Origin: Sanyastnella coralliicola | GTDB taxonomy: Bacteria > Bacteroidota > Bacteroidia > Flavobacteriales_D > Sanyastnellaceae | Reading direction: 5' to 3' | NCBI RefSeq assembly: GCF_030845195.1 | Contig: NZ_CP132543.1 | Location: 3,551,501-3,615,500, forward strand | DNA: 64,000 bases | In this document: positions 29,083-37,661 of the stretch, in pieces | Numbering within the stretch: the first letter of the stretch is position 1 | Layout: each line of letters starts with the position of its first letter | The notes under the pieces: generated by a model | What the model saw: only the letters and a program-made list of their open reading frames with translations | Database searches by the model: none | Told to the model about the DNA's origin: nothing | Made by a program: the position numbers and the translations under genes

Positions 29083-29095
29083 TTCCGCGCTAGCG
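29083..29095 (+). repeat. Dispersed motif TTCCGCGCTAGCG, copy 4 (intergenic)
   Basis: Exact copy, the only one outside a gene, between the efflux terminator and the arsS promoter. Confidence 0.85.
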
Positions 29096-29136
29096 AATTG
29101 TGTCAGGATCGTGATAAACGTGGTAAAACACCGACC

Positions 29137-29144
29137 TACATTTG
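29137..29144 (+). promoter_or_regulatory. -7 element (TACATTTG) of arsS-arsM
   Basis: A perfect TAnnTTTG, 24 bases before ATG 29169. Confidence 0.45.
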
Positions 29145-29168
29145 CAAGACGCGAAAATCGTTTGAGAA

Positions 29169-30146
29169 ATGAACAAGAGCCTCCCCATACTAGATCAGTC
29201 GTTTGAGTCTACTCTACGCAAGCATCAGATTGAACTGAAACGTAAAGAGATCAAAATCTTGCAGGTGAACATCGGTAAGCTATGTAACCTTGCTTGCTTG
29301 CATTGTCACGTTGAGGCAGGGCCAAAGCGTACAGAAAACATGGTGCGTGAAACGGCTGACCGTATTCTTGACCTTCTCCGTAAAGAGCCACAAATTCACA
29401 CCGTTGATATCACTGGTGGGGCGCCTGAGATGAATGAGAACTTCCGCTACTTCGTTTCTGAAATCAGAAAGATGGGCAAAGAGGTGATTGACCGTTGCAA
29501 CTTGACTGTGTTCTTCGAGCCAGGACAAGAAGACACGATTCAATTTCTCGCAGATCAAAAGGTAAAGGTGGTCGCTTCTCTTCCATGCTACCTGAGTGAC
29601 AACGTGGATAAACAGCGCGGTAAAGGAACTTTCGTGAAGAGTATCGATGCCCTGCAGCAAATGAATGATCTAGGTTACGGAAAGCCTGGAACAGGTCTAG
29701 AACTTGATCTTGTTTACAATCCGGTAGGTGAACACCTTCCTCCTGGACAAGCGAAACTTCAAGAAGATTATAAAGTCTACCTCAAAGACAATTTCAATAT
29801 CGAATTCAATCAGTTGTACACCATTACCAACATGCCGATCAAGCGTTATGCGCACATGCTCGAACGTGAAGGAAAAATGGTGGAATACATGCAGCTGTTG
29901 ATCAACGCGTTTAACCCACGCGCAGCCGAAGCTGTCATGTGTACGGAGTTGATCTCTATTTCATACGACGGACAGATTTACGATTGTGACTTCAACCAGA
30001 TGTTGGAGATTCCATTGAATTGGAAAGATCGTACCGTATTCAACATCGAATCATTTAGCAGCCTAGAAGAAGACATCGCATTCGACAACCACTGCTTCGG
30101 ATGCACCGCTGGTGCCGGAAGTTCATGCGCAGGTGCCATTCTTTAA
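29169..30146 (+). CDS. arsS: Arsenosugar biosynthesis radical SAM protein ArsS
   Basis: 325 residues. The radical SAM cluster motif is C39-x3-C43-x2-C46 (CNLACLHC), followed by VDITGGAPEMN. The C-terminal region holds further cysteines in YDCDFNQMLEIPLNW and CFGCTAGAGSSCAG, typical of the ArsS family. In this pathway a radical SAM enzyme transfers the 5'-deoxyadenosyl group to dimethylated arsenic, giving the precursor of oxo-arsenosugars. It is followed nine bases later by arsM, which supplies methylated arsenic. Some family members are selenoproteins; this one has an uninterrupted frame with Cys. Confidence 0.88.
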   Translation: MNKSLPILDQSFESTLRKHQIELKRKEIKILQVNIGKLCNLACLHCHVEAGPKRTENMVRETADRILDLLRKEPQIHTVDITGGAPEMNENFRYFVSEIRKMGKEVIDRCNLTVFFEPGQEDTIQFLADQKVKVVASLPCYLSDNVDKQRGKGTFVKSIDALQQMNDLGYGKPGTGLELDLVYNPVGEHLPPGQAKLQEDYKVYLKDNFNIEFNQLYTITNMPIKRYAHMLEREGKMVEYMQLLINAFNPRAAEAVMCTELISISYDGQIYDCDFNQMLEIPLNWKDRTVFNIESFSSLEEDIAFDNHCFGCTAGAGSSCAGAIL

Positions 30147-30155
30147 TCGAACATC

Positions 30156-31199
30156 ATGACCACAAATAATATCCAAGATTCTGTCAAGAACTACTATGGA
30201 GAAGTTCTTGAGACCAAAGCAGACCTTAAAACCTCTGCATGTTGTCCAACAGAAGCCATGCCTAAGCACCTTCGTCCGCTAGTGAAGAATGTGCACAAAG
30301 AAATCAAAGACAAGTTCTACGGCTGTGGATCACCGATTCCACATGCACTCGAAGGTATGACCGTAGTTGACCTTGGGTGTGGAACGGGGCGCGATGCCTA
30401 CGTGCTTTCTCAGTTGGTGGGTCCAACGGGAAAAGTCATCGGAATTGACATGACCGAGGAGCAGCTTGAGGTGGCTAACCGTCATGTTGATTACCACATG
30501 GAGAAGTTTGGGTTTAATGCGCCGAACATTGAATTCCGCCACGGTTTAATTGAGGATCTGGCTTCAGCTGGTCTAGAAGACAACTCTGTTGACTTGGTTG
30601 TGTCAAATTGTGTAATCAACCTTTCAGCTGACAAGACGAAGGTTTTCAAAGAGATCTTCCGCGTGTTGAAGCCAGGTGGAGAGATGTACTTCAGTGATGT
30701 ATTTAGTGGTCGCCGTATTCCTAAGGCTATCGCCGAAGACGATGTCTTGCTCGGGGAATGCTTGGGTGGTGCCATGTACACTGAAGACTTCCGTCGTGCC
30801 CTGCGTAATCTAGGATGCCTTGACTACCGCGTAGTATCAAGCGGGGTGATTGACATCGAGGATGAAGAGCTCTACGCTAAAGCGGGAATGATTGATTTCT
30901 ACTCATTGACGGTTCGTACTTTCAAAGTAGACTTCGAAGACATCTGCGAAGACTACGGACATGTCGCTTACTACAATGGAACGATTCCTCATGCACCACA
31001 CAGCTTTGTGTTAGACGACCATCACGAGTTCCAAACAGGGATGCCTGTACCGGTATGTGGAAACACTGCTCGCATGTTGGCAGATACGCGATTCGCCTCA
31101 CACTTCCGTGTAGTGGGTGACTTTAGCACACACTTCGGACCATTTGATAAGGGAAGCGATGAGAGCAAAGGCAATGATTTGCCTGCAGCTTGTTGCTGA
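30156..31199 (+). CDS. arsM: Arsenite methyltransferase ArsM
   Basis: 347 residues. SAM-binding motif VVDLGCGTGRD and VIGIDMT. The arsenic-binding cysteines of ArsM are matched by C30 (in TSACCPT), C57 (FYGCGSP), C152 (VVSNCVINLS) and C202 (LGECLGGA); the 50-residue spacing of the last two equals that of algal ArsM. The C-terminus ends AACC. Converts As(III) to mono- and dimethyl arsenicals. No arsR, arsB or arsC is nearby, so arsenic methylation here looks metabolic or constitutive, not part of a resistance operon. Confidence 0.9.
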   Translation: MTTNNIQDSVKNYYGEVLETKADLKTSACCPTEAMPKHLRPLVKNVHKEIKDKFYGCGSPIPHALEGMTVVDLGCGTGRDAYVLSQLVGPTGKVIGIDMTEEQLEVANRHVDYHMEKFGFNAPNIEFRHGLIEDLASAGLEDNSVDLVVSNCVINLSADKTKVFKEIFRVLKPGGEMYFSDVFSGRRIPKAIAEDDVLLGECLGGAMYTEDFRRALRNLGCLDYRVVSSGVIDIEDEELYAKAGMIDFYSLTVRTFKVDFEDICEDYGHVAYYNGTIPHAPHSFVLDDHHEFQTGMPVPVCGNTARMLADTRFASHFRVVGDFSTHFGPFDKGSDESKGNDLPAACC

Positions 31200-31274
31200 T
31201 AATCAAAGCATAAGAATCAAATAGTAGTAGCTGCTTAAGGTGTTGCTTATCTGGCACTTTAATCAGTCTATCGT

Positions 31275-31282
31275 TACTTTTG
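31275..31282 (+). promoter_or_regulatory. Possible -7 element (TACTTTTG)
   Basis: A perfect TAnnTTTG in the gap between arsM and the next gene, 81 bases before ATG 31364. A second, weaker box (TATCTTAG at 31337) lies closer to the gene. Confidence 0.35.
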
Positions 31283-31363
31283 TACCCCTGAACCGGTATT
31301 TAGAATCATTCTTTGATCTAGTTTTTTTCCTTTTCTTATCTTAGGAATCCAAACTAGCAAAAA

Positions 31364-31732
31364 ATGACAGCTAAACATCTGATTTTCTCAACGGCATTCG
31401 TGCTGTTGAGCCTAGTTGGTATTGGCCAAGACAAGACAGCACCGTCTGACGTCGAAGCGGCCACCATTCAAACCAACAAAATGGTCGAGCTACTCAATCT
31501 CGATCAAGCTCAAAAAGAGCAGGTCTATCAAATTAACCTTGAAACGGTCAAAGAGATCAGCGCTATGAAAACGAGCGCCGGATCCCAAGTCGGTTGGGAC
31601 CAACTCGCTCCTGTTGTAAAGACACAACAAGACCGCATTGCTGCGCTTCTGACAGCAGATCAAAAAGTCCTTTTCAAGGAAATGAACGATCGTTACCGCG
31701 AGCGTATGATCGAACGTTCAGAAAAGAAATAG
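31364..31732 (+). CDS. Small secreted helical protein, Spy/CpxP-like in shape
   Basis: 122 residues. Signal peptide MTAKHLIFSTAFVLLSLVGIGQ. The mature part is helical with LLNLDQAQKEQVYQINLETVKE and RIAALLTADQKVLFKEMNDRYRERM, like the LTxxQ motifs of periplasmic Spy/CpxP chaperone-type proteins. That relation is inference from shape. It precedes the Asp-repeat lipoprotein by 22 bp. Confidence 0.65.
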   Translation: MTAKHLIFSTAFVLLSLVGIGQDKTAPSDVEAATIQTNKMVELLNLDQAQKEQVYQINLETVKEISAMKTSAGSQVGWDQLAPVVKTQQDRIAALLTADQKVLFKEMNDRYRERMIERSEKK

Positions 31733-31754
31733 CCACAACTCAACCTTTCCTAAA

Positions 31755-32054
31755 ATGTCAAATAAGAAGTTCACATTGGTGGATGCAGATATCTCCACCG
31801 TGAAAGAAAGTCCGGCTTCTTCTCGTCCAAAATACTGGACAAAAGCAAGCAGCGTTGTTATCGCTCTTGCTGTAGGAAGTGCGGCATTGTCAGGATGTTC
31901 TGACGACAAGCCATGTACTGACGCAGACCGTGGCGCAGACCCATATGTATACGATACAGGCCAATTTGCCGATCCTTATGATTTCGGAGGTGATAGCGAC
32001 ACAGGTGTTGCTGATCCAGCAGGGAACGGGGATCTATGTAGAGATTACGACTAA
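31755..32054 (+). CDS. Small lipoprotein with three Asp-rich repeats
   Basis: 99 residues, not recognised. An unusually long hydrophilic N-terminus (33 residues) precedes a hydrophobic segment and lipobox (AALSGC, Cys48). The mature part is almost only Asp, Gly, Pro, Ala and Tyr, in three imperfect repeats: DADRGADPYVY, DTGQFADPYDFGG, DSDTGVADPAGNG. These sit between CxD-type cysteines (KPCTD and DLCRDYD). The net charge is strongly negative. The cupin/JmjC oxygenase gene starts eight bases after its stop, so the two are surely co-transcribed. The repeats could bind calcium or be the enzyme's substrate; both are guesses. Confidence 0.7.
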   Translation: MSNKKFTLVDADISTVKESPASSRPKYWTKASSVVIALAVGSAALSGCSDDKPCTDADRGADPYVYDTGQFADPYDFGGDSDTGVADPAGNGDLCRDYD

Positions 32055-32062
32055 GAAAAACC

Positions 32063-33223
32063 ATGTTCGATATTAATCAATTGTTCAGCCCACTTTCGTG
32101 GGCTGAATTCATTTCAGAATACTTCGAGAAAAAGCACCTGCTCATCTCTAGAAATGACCCGCATTACTACGATGAAGTAGTCACGTTAGAAGATGTAGAT
32201 GAGGTGATTTTCTCCCAGAAGATCAATCACCCCGCATTTCGAGTAGTTGATTCAAAAACGGGTGAGTTCCCTGATCCGAGGCGCTACACTCAGAATGGAA
32301 CTTCATCCATTAATCCGGTAGAATTCTGCCGAGAGTATACTGAGGGAGGAACACTCGCGCTCGCTGGGATGCAACATCATGTGCGTTCGCTTCGAGCGTT
32401 CTGTAACAACCTACAGCGCGCTTACGGACATCCGACCCAGACCAATCTCTACTTGACGCCTCAAGATGCTCAAGGTTTTTCTCCTCACTACGACAACCAC
32501 GATGTCATCGTGCTTCAAATCCATGGTAAAAAACACTGGAGACTGTATGAGTCAGACATGAACTTGCCGGATAAATCCATGCCTTTTCAGAAAGAAGGGT
32601 TCACTCCTGGAAAAGTGTTCAAGGAGTTTGATCTCAACGCTGGTGATCTCCTGTACATTCCTCGTGGACTTGTGCACGATGCGATTACCACGGATGAATC
32701 ATCACTGCACGTGACCCTTGGTGTACTTGGATATACTTGGAGTCAGTTGCTCATCGAATCGGTGGTTAAACTCACGGAGGAAAACAAAGAGTTCCGTCAT
32801 TTCGTTTCGGAAGGCATGCGATCAACAGATTATGATCAGCACTTTAAGACCTTGCTTAGCAAGCTCGAAGAAGACCTTCGAGAACGCAACGGAATTAGTC
32901 GATTCTCAAAGCAATTAGAGGAGCAAACTCCATCAGAAAACGTTGGCCACTTGCTCAACCTCATTGATTCCTCTTCGAATCAAGGTCCGGAGGAATTCGC
33001 CATCATTGAAGGAGTCTCTCTAGAAGAGAATGGCGAGGCTATCAGCTTTAAAAAAGGGTTTAAGGAAGTTTCCTTCCCTATCTTCTGTAAGAACACGTGT
33101 GAAGAACTGGTAACCCACGGAGAACGATTCTCTCGATCTCATCTCGACAAAGAGCTAGATGATGAAGGGGTTGATGTTATGATCTCTCGCTTGCTCAGGG
33201 AGGGAATCATCAAAAGAGTTTAA
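32063..33223 (+). CDS. Cupin-like (JmjC) 2-oxoglutarate/Fe(II) oxygenase
   Basis: 386 residues, close to the bacterial ribosomal oxygenase (YcfD/RoxA) family. An N-terminal SWAEFISEYFEKKHLLI segment leads to the JmjC barrel. The iron triad is visible as the HYD of FSPHYDNHDVIVLQIHGKKHW and the distal His of YIPRGLVHDA. A C-terminal winged-helix-like part follows (about 270-386). Known relatives hydroxylate Arg or His on ribosomal proteins. This gene sits not with ribosomal genes but directly after the Asp-repeat lipoprotein, so the target may differ. Confidence 0.83.
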   Translation: MFDINQLFSPLSWAEFISEYFEKKHLLISRNDPHYYDEVVTLEDVDEVIFSQKINHPAFRVVDSKTGEFPDPRRYTQNGTSSINPVEFCREYTEGGTLALAGMQHHVRSLRAFCNNLQRAYGHPTQTNLYLTPQDAQGFSPHYDNHDVIVLQIHGKKHWRLYESDMNLPDKSMPFQKEGFTPGKVFKEFDLNAGDLLYIPRGLVHDAITTDESSLHVTLGVLGYTWSQLLIESVVKLTEENKEFRHFVSEGMRSTDYDQHFKTLLSKLEEDLRERNGISRFSKQLEEQTPSENVGHLLNLIDSSSNQGPEEFAIIEGVSLEENGEAISFKKGFKEVSFPIFCKNTCEELVTHGERFSRSHLDKELDDEGVDVMISRLLREGIIKRV

Positions 33224-33226
33224 ACG

Positions 33227-33258
33227 AAAAAGGCCCCTGCAAATGCAGAGGCCTTTTT
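33227..33258. terminator. Bidirectional intrinsic terminator
   Basis: AAAAAGGCC...GGCCTTTTT with one C-A mismatch in the stem and a GCAAATGC apex. It serves both the oxygenase gene (+) and the RNA-binding protein gene (-), which converge here. Confidence 0.88.
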
Positions 33259-33277
33259 AATTATATCGAGTGATTGA

Positions 33278-33754
33278 TTACCAACCTGAGTTGCCACGAT
33301 CACGGTCGTAACCTCCACGGCCACCACCACGATTGTCGCGGTCGTATCCTCCACGACCTCCGCGATCTCCACCACGGTCACCACCGCGGTCACGATCATA
33401 TCCTCCGCGGTTTCCACCACGGTCACGGTCGTAGCCTCCACGGCCTCCGCCGTAGCCACCACCTCCGCGGTTATCGCGACGGAATCCGCCACCTCCACGG
33501 TTGCCCATCTCCTCACGAGGACGAGCTTCTTTAACCACCATACGACGACCGTCGTACTCCATATCGTTTAGAGCTTCGATCGCAACGCGACCAGCGTCAT
33601 CATCATCCATTTCAACGAAGCCGTAGCCTTTAGAATTTCCGGTTTCGCGGTCCATGATGACCTTCGCCGATGAAACCTCTCCGTACTCTCCAAAGAGTTC
33701 CATGAGGTGGTCCTGAGTCACATTAGGGCTCAGTTTTGTAACAAAAATGTTCAT
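33278..33754 (-). CDS. RNA-binding protein with RRM and RGG-rich tail
   Basis: 158 residues. One RRM (residues 1-80) with RNP2 IFVTKL and RNP1 KGYGFVEM, then a tail of about 75 residues made of RGG and GGYDRDRGG repeats. This is the form of the cold-induced RRM proteins found in Bacteroidota and cyanobacteria; it likely acts as an RNA chaperone. The repetitive DNA of the tail (33290-33500) yields long open frames on both strands, which are shadows. The upstream region 33755-34004 is AT-rich, with a small CCAC-AAAA-GTGG hairpin (33786-33797) in the probable leader and no gene. Confidence 0.9.
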   Translation of the reverse strand: MNIFVTKLSPNVTQDHLMELFGEYGEVSSAKVIMDRETGNSKGYGFVEMDDDDAGRVAIEALNDMEYDGRRMVVKEARPREEMGNRGGGGFRRDNRGGGGYGGGRGGYDRDRGGNRGGYDRDRGGDRGGDRGGRGGYDRDNRGGGRGGYDRDRGNSGW

Positions 33755-34004
33755 ATAAGAGAATTAAAAAAAATGCAGTGGGATTCCACAAAAGTGGCCT
33801 GAACTGGGGAGTTTACTTGTTATCCTGGAGATTTGACTTCGTCTAAAAAACTAAAAACAGCTCCCCTTAAATCATTGTATTAATTGCCGGATTTTTCATT
33901 CCGACAGTACGAAGGTAGACTTTTTCCACAGTCACACCTCCTTCATTGTGTAAAATTCGTGTTAATAAGGCATTGATTAACAATTAACTGAGCAATTTCC
34001 CCGC

Positions 34005-35618
34005 TTATTGCTTAATCAACGAGATCACTTCACCGTCCTCTGTACGAAGCAAATAGCTCCCGCTTTCGAGGCCTGATAAGTCCCAAATGGTGTTGTCATT
34101 CACCATTCCCTGACGTAATACACGTCCTTGGCTGTCGTAAATAGTTACGGTGCCCGACGTACTTACCTCGATACGTAGAGCTCCTTGAATTGGGTTCGGG
34201 TAGGCCTTTAGTTTCTTTTTCGCCAGGTAACTAACCGAGTTACTCCAGTCAACCACTACGGTGAATGATGCTGAACATACGCCATCGCTGACAGTGACCA
34301 CATATTCTCCTGGGAGTAAGTTGATTGCCGTATCTCCTGTTTGACCGTTGCTCCACTCAATGGTCCATCCCGCTTCCGCGTTAGCGAAATCAATAGTCAC
34401 AGAACCATCAGCTGCGTCAACAGCAGAAGCCGGAGTCTGAGTGAGCACGTAGCTCGGATTAAAGGATTGCTCTCGCAGCGATTCAAAGAAGTTGTAACCC
34501 GCGAGCATTGCAAACGGCGCACACTCGCCGTGGTCGAAATTACCTCCATCAAGCGCTTGAACAGTGGTAGAACCATTAGCGATCATCGTTTCTTCGGCGA
34601 CCACAGAATTCATGTAGCCTACTTGATCATCTCCGGTACAGTAATACAAATTCGTTGGTGCGGTAGGGGCCCAGTCATATACGTCGTTATCTGCCAAAGC
34701 AAGACGCAGTGGGTGTTGTGGGTCTGTTTCAAAAGCCTCTAACACTTCAGGAACCAACATTTCAGAAGGAACATCTGGAAAGGCGTTGTTGATTTGCCCC
34801 ATGGTGGTCAAACCAGTAAACAAGTCTGGAATCACCGCTGCGTATTGAGGTAGGAAGATATCCTCTAACTCTTCATAAAGGTTGCCATATACTTCTTGGT
34901 AGCTCAAGATAACGTAAGGCATGTACCCTGGTGTTGGGTAAACCTCATCACTGGTCAATACTTCGGCTTGTGAGCCAGAGATGTCATACGGACCGCTCAT
35001 TGGAGCGCTTCCGGTAACCGTAAACTCATCTGAAAATTCAGTTTCAATCTTCTTGTGCAGCGCCATGGTTGCGTGACCCCCTTGAGAATACCCCCACAGG
35101 AAGAGTTGATCATCTAATTCAAAATCGAGCTCATCTTGAAGGTTGTGCGCTGCGCGAATCAAATCTAGGCTCGCATTGGCTTGTGACTCTGCATGCACGT
35201 ACAAATGCATCCCTGGTGAATCTCCCAAGCCGATGTAATCAGGCATAGTGATCGCGTAACCTGCACTAGCATATAGCAACCCCAGTCTCGACTCGTAATT
35301 CTGGTAACTAGGCACGTTGATTTTCAAGGCTACGGTGCCATGCTGATAGCTCGACAGTGGTAATGGACAATCAAGATCACTCGGCAAACAAAATGCCCCG
35401 GTCACTTGAACACTATCACCATTGGGGTGAATCGTTTGATAGGTCACTTTGTAGAAATCAACCTCATGTTGAAGGTTCACCAAATCACTATTTAGTCCAA
35501 AATCTTGAAGGATCTCGGTGATCTCATCAACCGTATAATGGTCGAGGAGTTCCACGTCCTGAGCGTAGCTAAAAGAAACAAGAATAGTCAGGATCAGAGA
35601 GAGAAGGAGTCTTTTCAT
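34005..35618 (-). CDS. Secreted alpha/beta hydrolase (lipase-like) with T9SS sorting domain
   Basis: 537 residues. Signal peptide MKRLLLSLILTILVSFSYAQ. The alpha/beta-hydrolase core spans about 60-380, with the nucleophile in WGYSQGGHA and an oxyanion-side SYQHGT segment. It resembles secreted lipases of the LIP type. A SprB-like module follows (LTQTPASAVDAADGSVTIDF...GEYVVTVSDGVCS), then a T9SS type A domain (AYPNPIQGALRIEVS). A T-variant copy of the dispersed motif encodes F-A-N-A-E-A in the SprB-like module. It is probably co-transcribed with the gene upstream (20-bp gap). Confidence 0.87.
   Translation of the reverse strand: MKRLLLSLILTILVSFSYAQDVELLDHYTVDEITEILQDFGLNSDLVNLQHEVDFYKVTYQTIHPNGDSVQVTGAFCLPSDLDCPLPLSSYQHGTVALKINVPSYQNYESRLGLLYASAGYAITMPDYIGLGDSPGMHLYVHAESQANASLDLIRAAHNLQDELDFELDDQLFLWGYSQGGHATMALHKKIETEFSDEFTVTGSAPMSGPYDISGSQAEVLTSDEVYPTPGYMPYVILSYQEVYGNLYEELEDIFLPQYAAVIPDLFTGLTTMGQINNAFPDVPSEMLVPEVLEAFETDPQHPLRLALADNDVYDWAPTAPTNLYYCTGDDQVGYMNSVVAEETMIANGSTTVQALDGGNFDHGECAPFAMLAGYNFFESLREQSFNPSYVLTQTPASAVDAADGSVTIDFANAEAGWTIEWSNGQTGDTAINLLPGEYVVTVSDGVCSASFTVVVDWSNSVSYLAKKKLKAYPNPIQGALRIEVSTSGTVTIYDSQGRVLRQGMVNDNTIWDLSGLESGSYLLRTEDGEVISLIKQ
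34374..34386 (+). repeat. Dispersed motif, copy 5 (TTCCGCGTTAGCG)
   Basis: One C-to-T change from the consensus; antisense within the hydrolase gene (reads A-N-A-E). Confidence 0.8.
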
Positions 35619-35638
35619 AGTTGGAAGGTAGGGCTCTT

Positions 35639-37249
35639 TTATGGCCCGAACAGATTAGTTAACGCTAAAAGTAGGTCGTAGGTATCTACATCGTCATCAT
35701 CATCTAAATCTCCTTCACAATCAGGACCCGAACAACCATAGTTTGAAAGGAAGTTAAGCAAGTCGATAACGGACCCTGTAAGATCGTTATTCAGGTCTGC
35801 ATCAGCGTCTTCCAAAGTTTGTCCTTCAACGAAGTAATGCTCTGTATTGATCTCCAGGTCATAGAACTCTTCAACCAAGCCATTAGGCCAACGAATAATC
35901 AGGCTGTCGACCGTTTGACGCTCACCTAACCCGAATACCATTCGGTCACTATTCTGCTGCGAGTATCCACTCGCGCCGAGGTGTTCATCTACCTGCATGT
36001 GGCCGTCACTCCAAAGCGTCACACGAGAACCAAAGGCATCGCGGTTCGAAACCGTACCTTCAAAACGAAGTCCAATGTAATTGCCCGTCTCTGAGTTGTT
36101 CTCGAAGAGTTGAACGCCCGGTGAGTCACCAAACAAACTGTTTGCAACGAGAATATCCTCGTCACCGTCGTTATCTGCATCGGTAATCGCAATTGCTGCG
36201 CTGCTCCACGGGCTATCAATCACGCCGTCGTCTCCTGTAATGGCGAAGGTCCCATCTCCAACGTTCCTAAACAGGCGATTGGGGAAGGTTGAGAAATTGT
36301 AGTTGTTTGCCATGTACAAGTCCTTCTCACCGTCGAGGTTGTAATCAAACCAGGCTACTCCCCAGCCCATTCCTGGGTCATCTACCTCCAACTCTTCTTC
36401 CACGTTCGTGAAAGAGCCATCACCATCATTGCGCAAGAGCGCATTTCCATCGTAGTTGTTGGTAATGTAGATGTCGAGCCAGCCGTCGTGATCGTAATCA
36501 GTGACGTCTACCCCCATTCCTTCACCAGAATGTGCAGCGCCCAGCTGGAATCCTTGGTTATTGAATACTCCTGAACCGTTGTTGATGTACAGGCGGTTGG
36601 GTTGATAGGCATCATGGGTCAGGTAAAGGTCTACGTCTCCATCATTGTCGCTATCAAAAAACACAGCGCCCATTCCAACCAAGTTGTCAAAAGCTCCCGA
36701 GGCCACGTAGTGATCGGTAAATCCACCGGAGTGTCCGAGGTAAAAAGCGTTGGCTTGGTTGATATTCACGACGTAAATGTCGAGCCAACCATCATTGTTG
36801 ACATCACCAGTAATCACGCATCGGCATTGTCCTTCATCCGCAATTCCCAGGGCTTCTGCGCCCTCAACGAATAGGCCATTGCCCATGTTTCGGTAGAATG
36901 AATTCGGTCCGTTGTAGTTTCCGCAATAGAGGTCTTTGTCACCGTCGTTATCGAAATCTGCCCAGATAGATGCGTAGGTATTTCCGGCATCGTCCAGGCC
37001 TAATTGTGGAGCAACGTCTGTGTAGGTTCCGTCGGCATTGTTTTGATATAGTTTATTGGGCGAGTTCTTGATACTCACGTAGAAATCATCCAGTCCGTCT
37101 TCATTGATATCAACCACTGAAAGTCCGTAGTTGATACCCTCTCCGGTAATATTCGCCCCTTCAGAAACATCGCTGAACACGGCTTCCTGCCCGACAATCA
37201 CAGAGCTAGCCACACAAGCCAAAGCGAGGATTAAGGTCTTTTTCATCAT
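35639..37249 (-). CDS. Secreted FG-GAP/VCBS and ASPIC-UnbV protein with dockerin-like end
   Basis: 536 residues, CRTAC1-like. Signal peptide MMKKTLILALACVASSVIVGQ. About seven FG-GAP blades with Ca-binding DxDxDG loops (DINEDGLDD, DFDNDGDKD, DVNNDGWLD, DSDNDGDVD, DYDHDGWLD). An ASPIC/UnbV domain follows (DAFGSRVTLWSDG...RMVFGLGERQTVDSLIIRWPNG). The C-terminus is two dockerin-like loops with GCSGPDCEGDL between them, matching the end of the beta-helix protein at 5932. There is no T9SS domain. ATG 37249 is chosen because the upstream TTG-led extension would mask the signal peptide. Confidence 0.86.
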   Translation of the reverse strand: MMKKTLILALACVASSVIVGQEAVFSDVSEGANITGEGINYGLSVVDINEDGLDDFYVSIKNSPNKLYQNNADGTYTDVAPQLGLDDAGNTYASIWADFDNDGDKDLYCGNYNGPNSFYRNMGNGLFVEGAEALGIADEGQCRCVITGDVNNDGWLDIYVVNINQANAFYLGHSGGFTDHYVASGAFDNLVGMGAVFFDSDNDGDVDLYLTHDAYQPNRLYINNGSGVFNNQGFQLGAAHSGEGMGVDVTDYDHDGWLDIYITNNYDGNALLRNDGDGSFTNVEEELEVDDPGMGWGVAWFDYNLDGEKDLYMANNYNFSTFPNRLFRNVGDGTFAITGDDGVIDSPWSSAAIAITDADNDGDEDILVANSLFGDSPGVQLFENNSETGNYIGLRFEGTVSNRDAFGSRVTLWSDGHMQVDEHLGASGYSQQNSDRMVFGLGERQTVDSLIIRWPNGLVEEFYDLEINTEHYFVEGQTLEDADADLNNDLTGSVIDLLNFLSNYGCSGPDCEGDLDDDDDVDTYDLLLALTNLFGP

Positions 37250-37401
37250 AGTCAGTGCTCTCAACGCCACTAAGTTAGCGGCTTTAGGTTCTTCCAATCA
37301 AGCCTGAGTTGGCAGAATGTGCCAAGGCTATCGGCGAAATAACCTTCGAACTTTGCAAAAGTTGACAAGTCAAGTGGATGAAAGGCATTATCTTCGCTCC
37401 C

Positions 37402-37644
37402 ATGGACAACAAAAGCTTTCCATTTCAGCGCCAGAACTATATCCTCATGCTTATCGGCATGGGTGTGGTGATCCTTGGGTTCATCTTGATGTCTGGCGGT
37501 GGGTCTGATGACCCGAATGTATTCAGCGAAGAGATCTTTAGCTTCCGCCGAATTACGCTTGCGCCGCTCGTGGTGCTTGGTGGTTATGGTTTCATCATGT
37601 ACGCCATCATGAAGAAGCCGAAGACGACTGATTCAGCAGAATAA
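37402..37644 (+). CDS. DUF3098 small membrane protein
   Basis: 80 residues. It starts MDNKSFPFQRQNY, followed by two membrane helices (YILMLIGMGVVILGFILMSGG; LAPLVVLGGYGFIMYAIM) with a short loop DDPNVFSEEIFSFRRI, the DUF3098 pattern. It precedes uppP by 17 bp, as in many Flavobacteriia. Function unknown. Confidence 0.8.
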   Translation: MDNKSFPFQRQNYILMLIGMGVVILGFILMSGGGSDDPNVFSEEIFSFRRITLAPLVVLGGYGFIMYAIMKKPKTTDSAE

Positions 37645-37661
37645 CTTAGCCCTCCCCTCCC

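Noticed and set aside
29169-30146. Selenocysteine in ArsS
   Set aside because: Some family members have it, but this frame contains no internal TGA and keeps Cys in the C-terminal motif.
33220-33534. Open frames on both strands and CRISPR-like periodicity in the 33290-33500 stretch
   Set aside because: The repetition is the RGG/GGYDRDRGG tail of the RRM protein; unit length and spacing vary and there are no unique spacers.
36019-36874. Open frames opposite and beside the FG-GAP repeats
   Set aside because: They follow the codon periodicity of the Asp/Gly-rich repeats and show no protein features.
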